Shown here: positions 57,616 to 60,000 of the stretch, piece after piece
Layout of the letters: each line of letters starts with the position of its first letter
Position numbering within the stretch: position 1 is the first letter of the stretch
Assembly (NCBI RefSeq): GCF_032854445.1
Contig: NC_088303.1
Coordinates: 11,603,501-11,663,500, forward strand
Direction: 5' to 3'
From: Liolophura sinensis
Taxonomy: Eukaryota; Mollusca; Polyplacophora; Chitonida; Chitonidae
DNA: 60,000 nt
Program-made: the position numbers and the translations under genes
The notes under the pieces: model-generated
The model's database searches: none
Told to the model about the DNA's origin: nothing
What the model saw: only the letters and a program-made list of their open reading frames with translations

Positions 57616-59237
57616 AGAAAAACAGGCAACATGGTATGACGAAGAATCAACTTGTCTGCACCAAATGAGCCCAAAATGTATCTGAAGGTAACCGATGGTC
57701 GGGATCTTACTCTGGTCAATCCGGCTTCCTCCTCAACCATGAAAGTAAATAAAACTTACGAAGTCCAAATACCAATCTTGTCCAGATATCAGTCTTGTCC
57801 AAATACAAACTTATGACGGTTAATACAGCTTTGAACAATTGGATCCAGCGGTTCTACATGCGTATGCTTCATTGTATGTGTTTAATGCCTTACTGACGAA
57901 TGTTTTACTGATAACACAGAGCTAATTTTCGTGGGTGGAAGAAACCGGGAAAAACTACCCGCCTCTGGAAAGTATCTATAATTGAAATTTTCCACACGTG
58001 ACGCAAACATTTTCACCCAACACAAAAGTAAGCCAGTATGTGTGCTATAATGCTGAAATCAAAAATATTTCACAGATATGACGGCTGTCAGATTTATGGG
58101 TGGTTCAGAAATAAACCACCTCCACCTCCAGGTCCTGATGAACCTCGTGACTTATACATGCTCGGACGATGCCTTTGAGGCAATGAAACGTACTAGCGTA
58201 AGCATAAAACCAAGTCGTCATAGAGTTGTGTTGTCGCCCGTACATTCCTGCATGTAACAGTAAGGATAAATACTTAGGTAGCCTTTCTCAATTGGTAGAT
58301 GCCCCATTAGGTGGGCCGTTTGAGAAGATGGTAGATGATACTAGATATTCTCGACTAAACGAACCTCTAACTTGTTGGCCATCAGAGTAGTTAGAGCGAT
58401 TTAATTCTAATCAACACAACTGGTGGAAATGACGATGAAAACTGGTTAAATAAGATGGTCAGATTGGCGGATTGGAAATGAAAAGCTATAACCCAGTACG
58501 GTTGTCTGAAACTGCCACAGACAGAGCGTAAAGTCGATGTCAGGAGTGTTTAATTCGATATTACATCAGGAAATATTCAAATGTAAAATTAAATATAAAT
58601 GTAAAAAGCAAGTGTCTATACAGCAGTGAATATAGTCTACGTTACGATCCTCCTCAACCACTGTCTTCCAAGGCATGGACGTTAAATACCGCCCACTTTT
58701 GTACAGGTGCATATGACGGGCCAACCATCGACAACCTTGGTGACAAATCTCATTCCCTTTGCATCCCTGATCCAAAACGGTTTTCTGTTGAGCGCAATAG
58801 TTAATAAAAGGAAAGATCGTAGCTGATATGTCCACTGCTCGACGGTTAAAACCTAGCTCTACTGATGTAAAATTATCTTTATAGGAACTTCCCTAGCCTG
58901 ACCATGCGCGATGTATCGTTTTCATAACGATGCATATTTTCATAATTCCCAAAGGTTGCAGAGAGAATTTTTCTGATCCATTGAAATGACAACACCTCTT
59001 ATGTAACACAGCAACCAATCCATGGCACTAAAGTCGGATTTGAATAAGCTAGGCCAATCTTCCTTATGACATGACCCAAAAGTCCCGAGTGCATCATGTG
59101 TTGGCCAAAAAAACATACAAAGAAAATACATTATAAGCGTTGGGAGTAAAGTAGACCGACTGACAACAAACGATCAATGCTGGTGATCAGGTTGTTCGTC
59201 TGACCGTTTGTCTGGTCGTGAAGTAGTAGCCCGTCTG

Positions 59238-59353
59238 TTACGTAACGTCGGGGAGATGCATTGTTGTATGACGTCCTTCGCGTAGATTTATAACAAAAGC
59301 GCGCGTGACGTCGTGACGTGACCAAGTGACGAGTGTTGACCCTGGTAACGTCA
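59238..59353 (+). promoter_or_regulatory. CRE-like cluster, possible promoter
   Basis: Four TGACGT-type sites occur within 85 bases: tgacgtcc (59269), tgacgtcg (59306), tgacgtga (59314) and taacgtca (59346), with acgtaacgtcg at about 59240 and a CpG-rich gcgcgcg at about 59300. A tttataac TATA-like element lies at 59287. CREB/ATF factors bind TGACGTCA-type sites. Function is inferred only. Confidence 0.4.
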
Positions 59354-59407
59354 CATTGTTTATCCAACGTCAGCGTAGATACATAGTTTATGGTCAATGC
59401 CGGCGCT

Positions 59408-59503
59408 ATGCTTCAGCCGCGCTATGTCGCTGAGCACTGGAAAAAGTCTCTTTTAAGAAGGTATCTGGGTCAAGAAAAGCAGGAAACACAAGGACATTCA
59501 GGG
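59408..59503 (+). CDS. Candidate first coding exon of a gene running off the right edge
   Basis: An ATG-started 32-codon frame (MLQPRYVAEHWKKSLLRRYL and so on) ends at a good donor, ggg|gtaagc. It lies 55 bases after a CRE-like cluster. The product is basic and hydrophilic, with no recognisable domain, and no downstream exon was found before 60000. It could equally be chance. Confidence 0.25.
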
Positions 59504-60000
59504 GTAAGCATGGGGTTTATCACCAATTGATATTTCTTTCAAAATCTATATTTGTGGGGATCTAAGAAACTTCTACCTACCCATCAACATATATTAAGAT
59601 TCTGAGTTAATAGAAAATGTAGGTCTACACATCAAAAGTACGGTGTCTGGCACAAAGTAATGATTTTTCAGCAAAAGATGTTTCGGTAACTCACAAATTC
59701 CACTTCAATGGCAAGTAGAACAACGATTACCTAAACGCCAGTTGTTGCACAGGATACCAACCACACATCCTTCCTTTTTATTCTTTTGTTTCTGTATTTG
59801 AAAGTATGTATCAATGTATATATGACGTCAAATTGATCAGTTTGAATGAGCATTAAACTTAATGTTACGAAAAGCTCTGTTGGGTGACACCCTCAAGCTG
59901 CTTAAACACAAACTATCTGCTGTGCTAGAGCTCATTTGGTAATGTAGGCCTACAGCGCTGCTTAGGGGGACATAACAATGCTATACTAAAGAAGCAAACA
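59504..60000. other. Right edge, no further feature seen
   Basis: AT-rich DNA without a recognised exon or repeat; it would be intron if the candidate exon at 59408 is real. Confidence 0.4.

Larger units (their letters stand above)
55858..59230. other. Intergenic DNA, no gene assigned
   Basis: It contains the second copy of the dispersed repeat (56190-56520), the 62-bp minisatellite and a SINE A 3' end. Two minus-strand frames at 58566-58835 and 58940-59131 were considered; neither has a recognisable domain. Confidence 0.5.

Noticed and set aside
58566-59131. Two neighbouring minus-strand frames (58566-58835, 58940-59131)
   Set aside because: Trp/Cys-rich sequences without a known motif; no splice sites found to join them. 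Left unassigned.

Overview
This is a eukaryotic, intron-rich, repeat-rich window from an invertebrate, most likely a mollusc or another lophotrochozoan. The main clue is a set of tRNA-derived SINEs with AAATA-type tails and a 'gtataagtgaaatattcttgagta' type 3' domain, which I recognise as common in molluscan genomes (the domain call is from memory). No bacterial-style genes, CRISPR arrays or genuine rRNA/tRNA genes were seen.

Left part (1-13242). A spliced ARF/ARL-family small GTPase gene lies on the minus strand (four exons between 5965 and 2815, 5' exon not found). All exon phases agree, yet nearly every nucleotide-binding motif is altered, so it looks like a pseudo-GTPase. Its introns hold an 84-bp minisatellite and a SINE. 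The rest is intergenic DNA with SINE pieces, an inverted repeat (9113-9262) and a 46-bp minisatellite (10230-11065).

Middle (13243-19352). A 6,110-bp LTR retrotransposon of the Ty3/gypsy lineage lies on the minus strand. It has two 993-bp LTRs differing at one seen position, a 4-bp target duplication (ACAT), a tRNA-Pro-like primer site, an intact Gag-protease-integrase ORF, and an RNase H ORF placed after the integrase. That order (PR-INT-RT-RH) and a SCAN-like capsid segment mark it as Gmr1-like. The reverse transcriptase core is missing, so it is a very young but defective copy.

19353-33470 is gene-poor: microsatellites, five or more minisatellites (55, 28, 16, 60 and 29 bp units) and several SINE families.

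Right part (33622-55860). One plus-strand gene spans about 22 kb: a TATA-type promoter, an ATG-free leader, a signal-peptide exon (34258-34324), a 14.4-kb first intron, then six exons (48739-53749). It encodes a 465-residue type I membrane receptor: signal peptide, one C-type lectin domain, a threonine-rich stalk, one membrane helix and a 180-residue cytoplasmic tail with nine tyrosines, including YxN and YxxM phosphotyrosine motifs. It is the best-supported host gene and a likely immune or phagocytic receptor that signals through SH2 proteins.

55861-60000 holds a 62-bp minisatellite, a second copy of a dispersed repeat also seen at 170-530, and, at the right edge, a possible promoter with a CRE-like cluster and a candidate first exon (59408-59503).
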